Notes: generated from the letters alone by a model not told the origin. 64,000 nucleotides of DNA from Serratia odorifera (GCF_900635445.1 NZ_LR134117.1:3968001-4032000), one strand, 5' to 3'; shown: positions 37,425-47,801, counted from the first letter of the stretch. A program made the numbers and translations.

Positions 37425-37453
37425 GTGACCGTCATGTTACCAACCGGGCTTGA

Positions 37454-38886
37454 TTAGCGACCGGCGACGGTAACGAAACGTGTTTCGAGATAGGACTCGA
37501 TCGCTTCGCTACCGCCCTCGGTGCCGTGACCAGAGTCTTTCACGCCGCCAAATGGCGTTTCCGGCAGACCAAAACCGATATGGTTGATGGTCAGCATACC
37601 GCTTTCGACATCACGCCCCAGGGCGTTGACGGTGGCAATATTGCGACTGTAGGCATAGGCGGCCAGGCCATAGGGCAGACGATTGGCTTCGGCGATGGCT
37701 TCATGGTAATCGTTGAACGGCCGCAACAACGCAACCGGGCCAAAGGGTTCTTCCGACATGGCGCGCGCATTCAACGGCACATCACGCAATACCGTCGGCG
37801 CAAAGAAATTGCCTTTGTCCGTCAGGCGTTTGCCGCCGGTGGTGACTTTTGCCCCTTGGGCAATCGCGTCTTGTACGAATGCCTCAATGGCATCGACGCT
37901 GCGACCGAGTACCATTGGCCCCATGGTCACGCCGTCGTCCAGGCCGTTGCCGACGTTGATTTCACGCACCGCAGCGGTGAACTTTTCGACAAACTCATCA
38001 TACACGCCCTGTTGGATCAGGAAACGGGTCGGCGCAATGCACACCTGGCCGGCATTACGGAACTTGGCGGCGGCCAGTTCTTTCGCCGCCGCATCAAGAT
38101 CGGCATCGTCAAAGATCAATACCGGCGCGTGTCCGCCCAGTTCCATGGTGGCTTTTTTCATGTGCTGACCAGCCAGTGCCGCCAGGTGTTTGCCGACGCG
38201 GGTAGAGCCGGTGAACGAAATCTTGCGGATGGTCGGGTGAGGGATCAGATACTCCGATACCTCCGCCGGCGTACCGTAAACCAGCGCAATCACCCCGGCC
38301 GGAATACCGGCATCGGCGAAGGCCTGGATCAGCGCAGCCGGCGAGGCCGGGGTTTCTTCCGGCCCTTGATGATGATCGAACAACCGGCGGCCAGCGCGGC
38401 CGACAGTTTGCGCACGATCTGGTTGATCGGGAAGTTCCACGGCGTAAAGGCCGCCACCGGACCAACCGGCAGCTTCAGCGTTTGCTGCTGTACGTCCTGC
38501 TGGCGTGCCGGTATGATTTGTCCGTAAGTACGGCTGGCTTCGCCGGCGAACCAGTCGATCACATCGGCAGCGCCCAGAACTTCCACTTTGGCCTGCGCCA
38601 GCGGTTTACCCTGTTCCTGTGTCATCAGCGTGGCGATCTGCGCCGCACGTTCGCGCAGCAGGGCGGCGGCCTGGCGCATCATGTTGGCGCGCTGATAGGC
38701 CGAGGTTTGACGCCAGATGTTAAAACCGCGCTCGGTAGCGGCCAGCGCCAGATCGAGATCTGCCTGTCCGGCATGGGCGACGTGACCGATGGTTTCGTCG
38801 GTAGCCGGGTTGGTGACCGCCAGCGTTTTACCGGATTGGGCATCACGCCATTCACCATCAATATAAAGTTGTGTATTTGAGTACAT
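37454..38886 (-). CDS. Succinate-semialdehyde dehydrogenase-type aldehyde dehydrogenase (one frameshift)
   Basis: NAD(P)-dependent aldehyde dehydrogenase of the GabD/Sad group, about 477 residues. It has [20 protein letters not shown], the general base Glu in [12 protein letters not shown], the catalytic Cys in [12 protein letters not shown], and [10 protein letters not shown]. The frame changes near 38360 in the C-rich stretch encoding [19 protein letters not shown]-1-family gene lies 10 bp upstream in the same operon. With the TetR-type operator at 39604 this suggests clearing of reactive aldehydes rather than GABA use. Confidence 0.85.
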
Positions 38887-38896
38887 TGTTACCTCT

Positions 38897-39583
38897 TTAC
38901 TGCGAGTTCACTAGCGCGAGCAGGGCGCGCGCCGCTTCGGCGGATGACGCCGGATTTTGTCCGGTGACCAGCAGGCCATCGGTGACGACATAGGAAGCCC
39001 AGTCCGCACCTTTGCTGTAATTGCCACCCTGTTGCTTGAGCACGTCTTCGACCAGGAACGGAACGATCTCGGTCAGGCCAACGGCGTCTTCTTCGCTGTT
39101 GCTAAAGCCGGTCACCGCTTTGCCCCGCACCAGTGGTTGGCCGTCCGCCCCCTTGACATGGCGCAGCACACCTGGCGCATGGCACACTGCCGCCAACGGT
39201 TTGTTGGCCGCCAGGGTGGTTTCAATCAGCGCGATGGACAACGGATCTTCTGCCAGATCCCATAAAGGCCCGTGGCCGCCCGGATAAAATACTGCATCAA
39301 ACTCGCTCGCAACAATCTGCGAGAGTTTGCGGGTTGAGGACAGCGCCGCTACCGCCGGGGCATCATTGACAAAACGGCGAGTGTCGTCGGTCTGCGAATC
39401 CTCTTCATTGCTTTTCGGATCCAGCGGCGGCTGGCCACCGGCGGGTGAGGCCAGCACCAGCTGGGCGCCGGCATCTTTGAAGATGTAATAGGGGGCGGCA
39501 AATTCTTCCAGCCAGAAACCGGTTTTCTTACCGGTGTTACCCAGTTGGTCGTGAGATGTCAGCACCATGAGAATTTTCATCAT
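38897..39583 (-). CDS. DJ-1/PfpI-family protein (HchA-like glyoxalase III or deglycase group)
   Basis: 228-residue class I glutamine amidotransferase-like protein. The nucleophile elbow Cys lies in [11 protein letters not shown] near residue 136. The acidic partner is near [12 protein letters not shown], and the start [22 protein letters not shown] matches the Hsp31/YDR533C-like group. These proteins act on methylglyoxal or glycated groups. It is the first gene of an operon with an aldehyde dehydrogenase. Two adjacent ATG codons (39583 and 39580) could start it. Confidence 0.86.
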   Translation of the reverse strand: MMKILMVLTSHDQLGNTGKKTGFWLEEFAAPYYIFKDAGAQLVLASPAGGQPPLDPKSNEEDSQTDDTRRFVNDAPAVAALSSTRKLSQIVASEFDAVFYPGGHGPLWDLAEDPLSIALIETTLAANKPLAAVCHAPGVLRHVKGADGQPLVRGKAVTGFSNSEEDAVGLTEIVPFLVEDVLKQQGGNYSKGADWASYVVTDGLLVTGQNPASSAEAARALLALVNSQ

Positions 39584-39603
39584 CGGGTTCCTTCAGTATG
39601 AAT

Positions 39604-39618
39604 TAGACCAGTCGTCTA
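39604..39618. promoter_or_regulatory. TetR-type operator TAGAC-N5-GTCTA
   Basis: TAGACCAGTCGTCTA lies 21 bp upstream of the DJ-1 gene. This half-site pattern is typical of TetR-family repressors such as NemR that respond to electrophiles. No TetR gene lies in the window, so a distant regulator is implied. Confidence 0.55.
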
Positions 39619-39763
39619 GAGTGACACGTTCGCCACGCTAATTCTAGCCTAGCGGCTTTTTGGCCATGTGAACTGCTCACAACGTGAACGCGCTACGCAA
39701 ATTGTGGCCGATTAACTATCATAGTGGCTGTTTATTTCACTTGGCCGCTCGTGACAACGCAGG

Positions 39764-40604
39764 ATGACCCACGCAATGCAAGGTGTTCCACAACAGTTTC
39801 CGTTCGAAAAAGACTGTGCGCAGTTTCGGCATCTGCCGCAGTTGCCGGGCGTTGAGCTTTATCATGCCCATATCGATCGCTATGCGTTTGAACCGCACAC
39901 CCATGCCGCCTTTGGCATCGGCACGGTGGTGCAGGGCGCCGAACGTTTTCGCTATCGAGGTGCGCAGCACGTCGCTGCCCCCGGTTCACTGGTGTTAATG
40001 AACCCCGATGAATTGCATACCGGCGAATCCGCCAGCGAAGGCGGCTGGAACTACCGGATGATTTACCTTGAACCGGCAACGCTGGCGCGGCTGAGCGGCG
40101 AGCAGGGCCTCTGGTTTACCGACGCGGTGCGCGACGATGCGCCGGCGGCACGGCGTATTGCTGAGACTCTGGCCGCGCTGTGGCAGGCTCAGGATCCATT
40201 GGCTATCGACGGCCTGCTGCTGGAGGCGATCGCGGCGTTTCGTCCGCATGCAAAGGTGGCGCAGCCACAGCCACGGGAGGGCGCGATCCGTCTGGATATC
40301 GTGCGAGAATATCTCTGGGAACACTATGCCCAACCAATTACGCTAGACGGCCTGGCAGCATTGGTCGCGCTCAGTCCGTATCATTTTCAGCGCAAGTTCA
40401 AGGCACAGTTTCATGTATCGCCTCATCAAATGCTGATGGCCATTCGACTTTACCAGGCAAAACGACGGCTAACGCAGGGCATGCCGGCCGCACAGGTGGC
40501 TGCCGCGGTCGGCTTGACCGGACCAGGCGCATTTGACGCGGGCTTTCGCCAATCGTTACGGCGTCACTCCAGCCCGTTATCAAAAACAAGTTTTCTCAGG
40601 TTAA
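39764..40604 (+). CDS. AraC-family transcriptional regulator (frameshift near the end)
   Basis: About 280 residues: an N-terminal cupin (LYHAHIDRYAFEPHTHAAFGIG, then PGSLVLMNPDELHTGE) and a C-terminal double helix-turn-helix (LDGLAALVALSPYHFQRKFKAQF). One extra G near 40515 throws the frame. In the corrected frame the last helices read DQAHLTRAFANRYGVTPARY and the gene stops at TAA 40602-40604. Uncorrected, it runs to 40633. It is divergent from the DJ-1/dehydrogenase operon and may regulate it. Its inducer is unknown. Confidence 0.84.
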
Positions 40605-40700
40605 TAAGTGCGATGGCAATACTCATCAGATGAAATAATTACATTCTCAACGAGATAACGAACTGTCATAAATATTTTTTCTTTTTAAAACTGGCAAAGT

Positions 40701-40729
40701 TTGCAAATTTCAACTTGCCTAACTATAAA
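40701..40729 (+). promoter_or_regulatory. Sigma-70 promoter of the methyltransferase operon
   Basis: TTGCAA (40701-40706), a 17-bp spacer, and TATAAA (40724-40729), in an A/T-rich stretch 30 bp upstream of the start codon. A good match to the consensus. Confidence 0.6.
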
Positions 40730-40759
40730 TTTATACTCATTATCCGATTCGGAGTGAAA

Positions 40760-41497
40760 ATGGAAATAGCTAACAGTCAGAGTCAATTTGATTCTTTGGC
40801 CATTTTTTACGAGCAGATGTTTGAATGGCCATTTCGCAAGCAAATTGAAACACCTTCCGTAATAGAACAGTTGGGGGATGTCTCTTCCCTGAACATTCTC
40901 GATTTCGGTTGCGGCACCGGTCATTATGCCCGATTGTTAAAATCTGCCGGGGCGCATCACGTCGTCGGATTTGATGTGGCAGGGGGAATGCTGGAGTATG
41001 CAAAAAAACGCGAGATGGAAAAACCATTAGGTATTGAATATATATCAAAAATAACGCCTGAGATGGCGCATACGTTTGATTTGGTATTGGCGGTGTACGT
41101 TTTACCCTATGCCACCGATTATGATTTTCTTAAAGAAATGGTGGCGACCATGGCGCGGATGCTTAAACCGGGCGGACGCTTACTGACATTACCGCTAAAT
41201 CCGGAATATAAGGTTGACCAAGAATATTATCTTCCCTACGGCTTCCAACTGAGTGGTACGCAACCACAGCAGGATGGCAGCACGGTACAGCTGTCGTTTC
41301 CCCAGCAATCCGGGGCGCCTATCTGTGCCAACTACTGGTCGCGCGGCGCGATTGACAGCGCACTGGCGCATAACGGCTTCACGGTAACCTGCTGGCGCAA
41401 TCCCGAGGCGGCGTGCGCCGCGGATGAAATACCGGAACATTTGCATGCCTATCTGGCGCACCCACACACCGTGTTGGTCGACTGCAAACTCGGCTAA
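40760..41497 (+). CDS. Class I SAM-dependent methyltransferase
   Basis: 245 residues. SAM-binding motif I is ILDFGCGTGHYARLL near 47-61, the acidic motif II is VVGFDVAGGMLEYA, and the later motif is LKPGGRLLTLPL. I start at ATG 40760 (MEIANSQSQFDSLAIFYEQM), which has GGAG in front, not at an upstream ATG in the promoter. It is of the small-molecule type (UbiE/TehB-like). It is first in an operon with a FemAB/GNAT-like gene and a BBE flavin oxidase, a group that looks like a small biosynthetic pathway. Confidence 0.85.
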   Translation: MEIANSQSQFDSLAIFYEQMFEWPFRKQIETPSVIEQLGDVSSLNILDFGCGTGHYARLLKSAGAHHVVGFDVAGGMLEYAKKREMEKPLGIEYISKITPEMAHTFDLVLAVYVLPYATDYDFLKEMVATMARMLKPGGRLLTLPLNPEYKVDQEYYLPYGFQLSGTQPQQDGSTVQLSFPQQSGAPICANYWSRGAIDSALAHNGFTVTCWRNPEAACAADEIPEHLHAYLAHPHTVLVDCKLG

Positions 41498-41579
41498 AGG
41501 TCATCAAGGAATTCAAAGACCAACCGCCATATAAATTTAACACCGGGGTTGTCATCACTTATTAAAGCGAGGCACTCAC

Positions 41580-42608
41580 GTGGAATACATTACCGACACG
41601 CTACATACCCTCAAGCAATTAGACGAGGAGGAATACCGCTGCTTTCATGCTCAATGCGGTTCGCCGTTATTTTATGACTGGCGCTTTTTACAAGCGGCGG
41701 AACTCTCTCCGTTACTGTCTGTAAAACAATTCTTTTACCTGACGGTGAGGATAGAGGGTAAGTTGGTTGCATTTATACCGGCTTATTTACAACGCCTGGA
41801 TGTTGTTGATCCATTTCGCGTATTGGAACAAAAGGCAAGATATACGAAATGAAGGTGATGATTATGGTTTGTTTAGCCATATCATGCACTGTTTTAATAG
41901 CACCGTATTAAGCTTTTCATCTTTAAATCATATTTATGACAGCCTTTTCATGCGGCTAAAGCTGACCGCAAAAACAGGTTGGCGCACGCTATTCCGGCTT
42001 GTTGAACGTCGCCGAATCCCCACTATTTGCCGTTAGCGGCGCAAGCCGACTTGAACATCAACTATATGTTCGACCGCTATTATGCTGATTTGACGCACTT
42101 TCGCGATTTTGAACATTTTGTGGAAAGTCTGCCTTATGATGGACGCGGTGAAATGCGCAGGCAAATGCGAAAATTCAATGACAGCGGGGCGGTTGCCTCG
42201 ATAATTGCGCCGCCGTTCGATCAACGCCTTGAACAGCTCACTGAGCTCTGTTTTCAGACCACCTCACGCCACGGTACGCCCCAGTATTTCCCGGCGGCGC
42301 CTCTGGCGCGTTTCAGTCGGCTTTGTGGTGACCTTATTCGCTTGAATCTTATCGAGAAAGAGGGCGAATTGCTCGCTGGTATGGTGTGTTTTGAGGAGCA
42401 GGACACGCTGCACTTATGGTCAGCCGGCATGAAGTATGAAGGCCTGGCGTTCAGCCCTTATACCCTGTGTTTTGCCAATGCCTATCAGTACGCCTTTCAG
42501 CGGCGACTGAAGCGCCTCGAAGCAGGACGTTTAAACGCCAAAATCAAAACCCGTCTGGGTTTGCAGCCATTGCCCCTGTATGCCGTAACCCACCGTCCGC
42601 ATCAGTAA
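41580..42608 (+). CDS. FemAB/GNAT-like acyltransferase (Acetyltransf_6 or DUF482-like; three or more frameshifts)
   Basis: About 340 residues in total, starting at GTG 41580. The N-terminus is GSPLFYDWRFLQAAELSPLL. The middle, in other frames, contains GLFSHIMHCFNSTV and LLNVAESPLFA. The C-terminal third is in one frame: INYMFDRYYADL, then LLAGMVCFEEQDTLHLWSAG and EAGRLNAKIKTRLGLQPLPLY. This build resembles FemAB-like/GNAT proteins that move an acyl or aminoacyl group. Frames change near 41850, 41990 and 42030. It may be a true pseudogene or suffer from sequence errors. It lies between two intact genes of the same operon. Confidence 0.68.
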
Positions 42609-42655
42609 TCAGACGATAAAGCAGCCACTTTTATAACGCAAAAAAGGTTATCACT

Positions 42656-44023
42656 ATGACAGAGCTTTCTTTAACCTGTGCAGCAGATGACTATCGTGTA
42701 TTTTGCTGCCAACTGAGCGGAAAGGTTCGCTCCCGTTACCATGCCGAATATGCCGGCTGGTATCGCCAGGCAAGCTGGAATCAGCGGGATTTTAAGCGTT
42801 TTCCTGAACTGATTGTGCGAGCGGAATGCCAGCAGGACATCGTTGCTACCGTCAATCTGGCCCGCAAATATGGCAAAGCACTGTGTGTCCGCGCCGGGGG
42901 ACACAGCTATGCCGGCATTTTCCTGCAAAATGACAGCATTCTGCTGGATATTTCGGCTCTGAATGAAATACAGGTCGATACCACTACCGGCATCGCCCGG
43001 GTCGAGCCCGGCGCCACCGGGCGACAGTTAATGCATCAGTTAGCACCTTTGGGGCTGGCGTTTCCCACCGGACACGGCGGCGATGTGGCGCTGAGCGGAT
43101 TTTTACTCGGCGGCGGGCTGGGGATAAATTCTACCGCCTGGGGCGGCATGAGCGTATTTAACGTCACGGCGGTTGACGTTATTACCGCCGACGGCGAGTG
43201 CAGGCATGCCAGCGCCAGCGAAAATCCCGAATTGTGGTGGGCGGCGCGCGGCGCCGGGCCCAATGCCTTTTTTGTCATCACCGCGTTTTATCTCCAGTGC
43301 TGGCCTCATCCGGCGGCGATCACCAGCCATCTCTATAGCTTGCCGGGTAAAGCATTGCCGTTACTGTTCGAAATGCTCGACAGTCACCAGTGGGACAAAC
43401 AGTTGCAAATCATGATCGTACTGGCCGGCAACGACCAGCAACAGGTGGTGGTCAATACGTTGGCCTTTGCCGACAGCGTCCGCCAGGCGGATGCACTACA
43501 GGCTTTGTTCACCCACCGGATCCAGCGCTTCAAGCTGGATATTCAATGCTTGGCAACGGAAAAGATGGCGGATTTTGAAGCGATATACCGGCAAAGCGAG
43601 CAGGCGCTGGTGTGTTCCCGCTTGCGTACCGATAACCTGTTCACCAATAGGATCCTGGAGGTGAGCGCCATTCTGCGTGAACAACTGCCGTCTCAACCCT
43701 CGCCTCAGGGCATGACGATGATTATCTGGCGCGGCGACCAAACGTTTCCCGACGCCGCCTATTCGGCAACCGGTCGTTATTTTGTCTCCAGCTATATGCA
43801 GTGGGATGATCCGCAACAGGATGACGCCAACCGGCAATGGTTGAATCATTGTTACGATCGTTTGGCTCCCTATGCCTGCGGGCATTATATCAACGAGTTC
43901 GATCTGGAAGGGCGCAGCCATACGGTGCAGCGTTGCTACGCGACATCGCATTGGCAACGACTGGTGGCACTGAGGGAACGCTATGATCCTGAAGCGGTAT
44001 TCCCGCGCTTTGACACCGAGTAA
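42656..44023 (+). CDS. BBE-type FAD-linked oxidase
   Basis: 455-residue flavoprotein of the berberine-bridge enzyme family. The PCMH-type FAD domain has ALCVRAGGHSYAG near residues 78-90, where the His would bind FAD covalently. The second attachment cysteine of bicovalent members is absent: the segment reads TGHGGDVALSGFLLGGGLG. The C-terminal BBE motif (YINEFD, then WQRLVALRERYDPEAVF) is present. No signal peptide is seen. It is the last gene of the methyltransferase operon. Such enzymes oxidise sugars, alcohols or natural products. The substrate is unknown. Confidence 0.87.
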   Translation: MTELSLTCAADDYRVFCCQLSGKVRSRYHAEYAGWYRQASWNQRDFKRFPELIVRAECQQDIVATVNLARKYGKALCVRAGGHSYAGIFLQNDSILLDISALNEIQVDTTTGIARVEPGATGRQLMHQLAPLGLAFPTGHGGDVALSGFLLGGGLGINSTAWGGMSVFNVTAVDVITADGECRHASASENPELWWAARGAGPNAFFVITAFYLQCWPHPAAITSHLYSLPGKALPLLFEMLDSHQWDKQLQIMIVLAGNDQQQVVVNTLAFADSVRQADALQALFTHRIQRFKLDIQCLATEKMADFEAIYRQSEQALVCSRLRTDNLFTNRILEVSAILREQLPSQPSPQGMTMIIWRGDQTFPDAAYSATGRYFVSSYMQWDDPQQDDANRQWLNHCYDRLAPYACGHYINEFDLEGRSHTVQRCYATSHWQRLVALRERYDPEAVFPRFDTE

Positions 44024-44098
44024 AACAGCAACCTGCTACAATAGATTGCTGCCTGACGCTGTTACACTGGCTCCATCAACCGCAAGATCAGCTTGTTA

Positions 44099-44124
44099 CA
44101 GGGCGTGAGTTTCGTTACGCCCTG
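44099..44124 (+). terminator. Hairpin after the BBE oxidase gene
   Basis: Perfect stem CAGGGCGT/ACGCCCTG with a 10-base loop, followed by ATTGTTT. It probably ends the operon. It is 20 bp before the next start codon. Confidence 0.55.
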
Positions 44125-44144
44125 ATTGTTTCGATGGAGTCGTC

Positions 44145-45110
44145 ATGTTTATTGGAGTGTTATTTGCGTTATCTGCCGGCCTGATGTGGGGGCTTATCTT
44201 CGTTGGGCCGCTGCTGGTGCCGGATTATCCTGCGGCGTTGCAGTCCACCGGACGCTATCTGGCGTTTGGACTGATTGCCTTGCCGCTGGCCTGGCTGGAT
44301 AGACGGCGTTTGCAACGCTTGTTACGCCAGGACTGGTTAGAAGCGTTGAAGCTAACGGCAATCGGCAACCTGTTGTACTACCTGTGCCTGGCCAGCGCTA
44401 TTCAGCGCACCGGTGCACCGGTGTCCACCATGATCATCGGCACCTTGCCGGTGGTGATTTCCGTGACCGCCAATCTGTTTTATGGCCAACACGATGGGCG
44501 TCTTGCCTGGCACAAGCTGATGCCGGCGTTGTTGCTGATTGCCCTTGGGTTGGTGCTGGTCAACATTGCCGAACTGCAAGGCAACGATGTGCCGGTGGAT
44601 AAATGGCGCTATGGCAGTGGATTGGCGCTGGCGTTGTTGGCGGTGGCGTGCTGGACCTGGTTCCCACTGCGTAACGCTCGCTGGTTACGTGAACACCCGG
44701 ATCAGCGGCCAACCACCTGGGCGACGGCACAAGGCGTGGTGACGTTACCGCTGGCGCTGCTGGGATATCTGCTGGTGTGTGGCCAACTGGCGCTGACACA
44801 GCCCGAGTTTGCCTTGCCGTTCGGCCCGCGGCCGGCGGTATTCGTTGGCTTGATGCTCGCTCTCGGCATCTTCTGCTCATGGATCGGTGCGTTATGTTGG
44901 AACGAAGCCAGTCAGCGACTGCCTACGGTACTGGTGGGGCCGTTGATTGTGTTCGAAATTCTGGCCGGGCTGGCGTATACCTTCATGCTGCGGCAGGCGT
45001 GGCCGCCGCTGTTGACGGTCTGCGGCATTGGCTGCCTGATCGGCGGGGTGGTCTATGCCATGCGCATTCGGCCAGAACCGATAGTGGTATCGTTGAGCGT
45101 GGAAAAATAA
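44145..45110 (+). CDS. EamA/DMT-family membrane transporter
   Basis: 321 residues with ten predicted membrane spans in two EamA halves. The first opens with ALSAGLMWGLIFVGPLLVPDYP and the second with SGLALALLAVACWTWFPLRN. It has the usual glycine- and alanine-rich helices and a conserved LGTLPV-like turn (MIIGTLPVVISVTANL). Members export amino acids or small metabolites. It follows the methyltransferase-BBE operon by 121 bp and could export its product, but a hairpin separates them and this is inference. Confidence 0.85.
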   Translation: MFIGVLFALSAGLMWGLIFVGPLLVPDYPAALQSTGRYLAFGLIALPLAWLDRRRLQRLLRQDWLEALKLTAIGNLLYYLCLASAIQRTGAPVSTMIIGTLPVVISVTANLFYGQHDGRLAWHKLMPALLLIALGLVLVNIAELQGNDVPVDKWRYGSGLALALLAVACWTWFPLRNARWLREHPDQRPTTWATAQGVVTLPLALLGYLLVCGQLALTQPEFALPFGPRPAVFVGLMLALGIFCSWIGALCWNEASQRLPTVLVGPLIVFEILAGLAYTFMLRQAWPPLLTVCGIGCLIGGVVYAMRIRPEPIVVSLSVEK

Positions 45111-45111
45111 C

Positions 45112-45134
45112 GCCTGCCGCACATGGCGGCAGGC
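45112..45134. terminator. Hairpin between convergent genes
   Basis: GCCTGCCGC/GCGGCAGGC with a 5-base loop lies in the 30 bp between the EamA and EF-G stop codons, serving both. The T-run is absent. Confidence 0.55.
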
Positions 45135-45140
45135 TGCGGA

Positions 45141-47246
45141 TCACCGCTTGTGGTGATTGATGATCTCTTCGGCCACGTTGCGCGGCGCTTCGGCGTAATG
45201 GCTGAACTCCATGGTATAGGTAGCCCGCCCCTGTGACATCGAACGCAGAGTGGTGGAATAGCCAAACATTTCGGACAGCGGCACTTTGGCATGGATTGCC
45301 TTGCCGCCACCGCCCGGAATATCCTCCATGCCCTGCAGCTGGCCGCGCCGTGACGAGAGATCGCCCATCACGCCACCGGCGTACTCTTCCGGCGTCTCGA
45401 TTTCAACCTTCATGATCGGCTCCAGAATCGCCGGATCCGCTTGACGACAGGCGTCTTTGAAGCCGAAGATCGCCGCCATGCGAAACGCCTGCTCGGACGA
45501 ATCGACATCATGATACGAGCCAAAGGTGAGATGTACCTTGACATCCACCACCGGATAACCGGCCAGCACGCCGTTACCTAACGCTTCCTGAATGCCTTTC
45601 TTCACCGCCGGAATATATTCGCCGGGAATCACCCCTCCTTTGATCTCGTCAAAGAACTCGAACCCCTTGCCGGCGTCGTTCGGTTCCACCGTCAGCACGA
45701 CGTGGCCGTATTGGCCCTTGCCGCCGGATTGGCGGACGAATTTTCCTTCTACATCGCTGACCTTGCGACGAATGGTTTCACGATAGGAAACCTGCGGTTT
45801 GCCGGTGGTGGTTTCCACGCCGAACTCGCGCCGCATCCGGTCAACGATGATTTCCAGATGCAGCTCTCCCATGCCGTAAATAAGGGTCTGGCCGGACTCT
45901 TCGTCGCTACGCACCCGGAACGACGGATCCTCGGAGGACAGGCGTTGCAGCGCAATACCCATTTTCTCCTGATCGCTCTTGGTCTTTGGCTCAATCGCCT
46001 GCGCGATCACCGGTTCCGGAAACACCATGCGTTCCAGCGTGATAATGGCGCTCGGATCGCACAACGTATCGCCAGTCGTCACGTCTTTCAGTCCGACACA
46101 GGCGGCAATGTCGCCGGCGTGCAGTTCGTCCACGTCCTTACGATCGTTGGCGTGCATTTGCACAATGCGGCCAATGCGCTCTTTCTTGCCTTTCACCGGG
46201 TTGTATACGCTGCTGCCCTTGGCCAGCACGCCAGAGTAAACGCGCACAAAGGTCAGTTGGCCGACGAACGGATCGGTCATCAATTTAAACGCCAGCGCCG
46301 AGAATTTCTCGTTGTCGTCTGCGCGGCGGCTGACGATATGGTCGTCTTCATCGTGGCCTTCCATCGGCGGCACGTCGAGCGGCGAGGGCATCAGTTCGAT
46401 CACCGCATCCAGCATGCGCTGTACGCCCTTGTTACGGAACGCCGAACCGCACAGCATCGGCTGGATCTCACCGGCAATGGTGCGCGCGCGCAGGCCGGCG
46501 GTGATCTCCGCGTCGCTGAGCGTTTCGCCGCCAAGGTATTTTTCCATCAGTTGCTCAGAACCTTCGGCGGCGGCTTCGACCATTTTTTCGCGCCACTCGT
46601 TGGCAGAAGCAACCAGTTCGGCCGGAACGTCTTCAAAGCGGAAGGTCATGCCCTGTGACGCCTCGTCCCATAAAATGGCCTTCATACGCAGCAGATCCAC
46701 CACGCCGCTAAAATGGTCTTCTGCGCCAATCGGAATGACGATCGGCACGGGATTGGCCTTCAGTCGGTCAATCATCATTTGCCGCACGCGGAAGAAGTTG
46801 GCGCCAACGCGATCCATCTTGTTAACGAAAGCCAGGCGTGGCACCCGGTATTTATTCGCCTGCCGCCACACGGTTTCCGACTGTGGCTGTACGCCGCCCA
46901 CCGAGTCATACACCATCACCGCGCCATCCAGCACGCGCATCGAACGTTCCACCTCAATGGTGAAATCGACGTGCCCGGGGGTGTCGATAATGTTGATGCG
47001 GTGCTGCGGATAATCATGTTCCATGCCGTTCCAAAAACAGGTAGTGGCCGCCGAGGTAATGGTGATCCCGCGTTCCTGTTCCTGAGCCATCCAGTCCATC
47101 GTTGCGGCGCCGTCATGAACTTCGCCCAGCTTGTGACTGACCCCGGTGTAAAACAGAATCCGCTCGGTCGTGGTAGTTTTGCCGGCATCAATGTGCGCCG
47201 AGATGCCGATGTTGCGGTAACGTTCAATAGGGGTAGTGCGTGCCAT
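45141..47246 (-). CDS. Elongation factor G paralogue (second FusA)
   Basis: 701-residue EF-G. All GTPase motifs are intact: [10 protein letters not shown] (17-26), DTPGHVDF, and NKMD. The switch I segment is [15 protein letters not shown], domain IV has [10 protein letters not shown], and domain V ends [12 protein letters not shown]. It is clearly different from the housekeeping enterobacterial EF-G in domains II and III. It stands alone, without rpsL, rpsG or tuf, so it is a second copy. Duplicated EF-Gs in other bacteria work in ribosome recycling or in stress or antibiotic tolerance. Which applies here is unknown. Confidence 0.9.
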   Translation of the reverse strand: MARTTPIERYRNIGISAHIDAGKTTTTERILFYTGVSHKLGEVHDGAATMDWMAQEQERGITITSAATTCFWNGMEHDYPQHRINIIDTPGHVDFTIEVERSMRVLDGAVMVYDSVGGVQPQSETVWRQANKYRVPRLAFVNKMDRVGANFFRVRQMMIDRLKANPVPIVIPIGAEDHFSGVVDLLRMKAILWDEASQGMTFRFEDVPAELVASANEWREKMVEAAAEGSEQLMEKYLGGETLSDAEITAGLRARTIAGEIQPMLCGSAFRNKGVQRMLDAVIELMPSPLDVPPMEGHDEDDHIVSRRADDNEKFSALAFKLMTDPFVGQLTFVRVYSGVLAKGSSVYNPVKGKKERIGRIVQMHANDRKDVDELHAGDIAACVGLKDVTTGDTLCDPSAIITLERMVFPEPVIAQAIEPKTKSDQEKMGIALQRLSSEDPSFRVRSDEESGQTLIYGMGELHLEIIVDRMRREFGVETTTGKPQVSYRETIRRKVSDVEGKFVRQSGGKGQYGHVVLTVEPNDAGKGFEFFDEIKGGVIPGEYIPAVKKGIQEALGNGVLAGYPVVDVKVHLTFGSYHDVDSSEQAFRMAAIFGFKDACRQADPAILEPIMKVEIETPEEYAGGVMGDLSSRRGQLQGMEDIPGGGGKAIHAKVPLSEMFGYSTTLRSMSQGRATYTMEFSHYAEAPRNVAEEIINHHKR

Positions 47247-47659
47247 AATTAACCTTGCTTAGCCGTTTTGGCGTGAGACTCGGCCACGCGCGGGCAATAC
47301 CGCGAAGCGACCGTGGTAGTGTTGACAATAACGATAATCCTCAATGGGTTATCTGCCATGTCCGGCGGTGTTGTTGCCAGACATTCACTAATCGTAGTTT
47401 ACCGGGGTGATTTTATTAAGCGATGGCTGCAATAGGCGTGGCCTGCCTGTCGATGTCAGAAGCGTGGGCAGGGCAGCGAAAAGCGCTATTTTCAGATATA
47501 CAGCAAAAGAATGGACAGCATTTTTTAATTACGTCTGCGCTGAACCATTGCCTCAATAACGTCTAAACAAGTTAGCTATTCCCCAGCCAAATATAAACTG
47601 TTGTGCTTATAATGCCGGCGCGGAATATTTACCGCGAAGATAAGGAGGCTAGACCCCGT
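47247..47659. other. Region between the EF-G paralogue and the mgtS locus
   Basis: No long gene is seen. The right part holds the mgtS promoter (TATAAT at 47608) and leader. Confidence 0.5.
47608..47613 (+). promoter_or_regulatory. -10 element of the mgtS promoter
   Basis: A perfect TATAAT without a recognisable -35 at the proper distance, which suggests a promoter that needs an activator. In E. coli mgtS depends on PhoP. I do not see a convincing PhoP box here. Confidence 0.5.
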
Positions 47660-47698
47660 ATGCGACGCCGAGAGGTATTTATCGAAACAATCAACTGA
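47660..47698 (+). CDS. Possible 12-residue leader peptide upstream of mgtS
   Basis: ATG 47660 to TGA 47698 reads MRRREVFIETIN. AAGGAGG (47642-47648) lies 11 bases upstream, a strong site with slightly long spacing. It ends 10 bp before the mgtS start and overlaps its ribosome site. Leader peptides control Mg2+ transport genes in related bacteria (for example before mgtA). Translation is not proven. Confidence 0.4.
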   Translation: MRRREVFIETIN

Positions 47699-47708
47699 GG
47701 AAATAACA

Positions 47709-47801
47709 ATGGGAAACATGAGCGTATTTATCGGGTTCCTGGGCATCATCAGCACCCTCGGGCTGCTGGCGGCGTACCTAAGCACCAAATGGGATGACTA
47801 A
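47709..47801 (+). CDS. mgtS: Small membrane protein MgtS
   Basis: 30 residues, one membrane span (about 5-24), ending AAYLSTKWDD. The pattern GNMSVFIGFLGII and the closing KWDD match E. coli MgtS (YneM), which binds and protects the Mg2+ importer MgtA under low magnesium. AGGAAATAAC precedes ATG 47709. The gene is too short for routine gene calling. The recognition rests on the conserved start (GNM-V) and end (AAY-S-KWDD). Confidence 0.8.
   Translation: MGNMSVFIGFLGIISTLGLLAAYLSTKWDD

Larger units (their letters stand above)
37124..37453. other. Promoter region of the FAD oxidase and terminator of the upstream operon
   Basis: No gene is seen. It contains the 14-bp palindrome at 37166 and the strong terminator at 37391. 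Confidence 0.6.

Noticed and set aside
47560..47600. A PhoP box before mgtS
   Set aside because: TAAACA at 47564 and TAAACT at 47594 are not at the 11-bp repeat distance of a PhoP site. PhoP control remains possible from the family but is not shown here.
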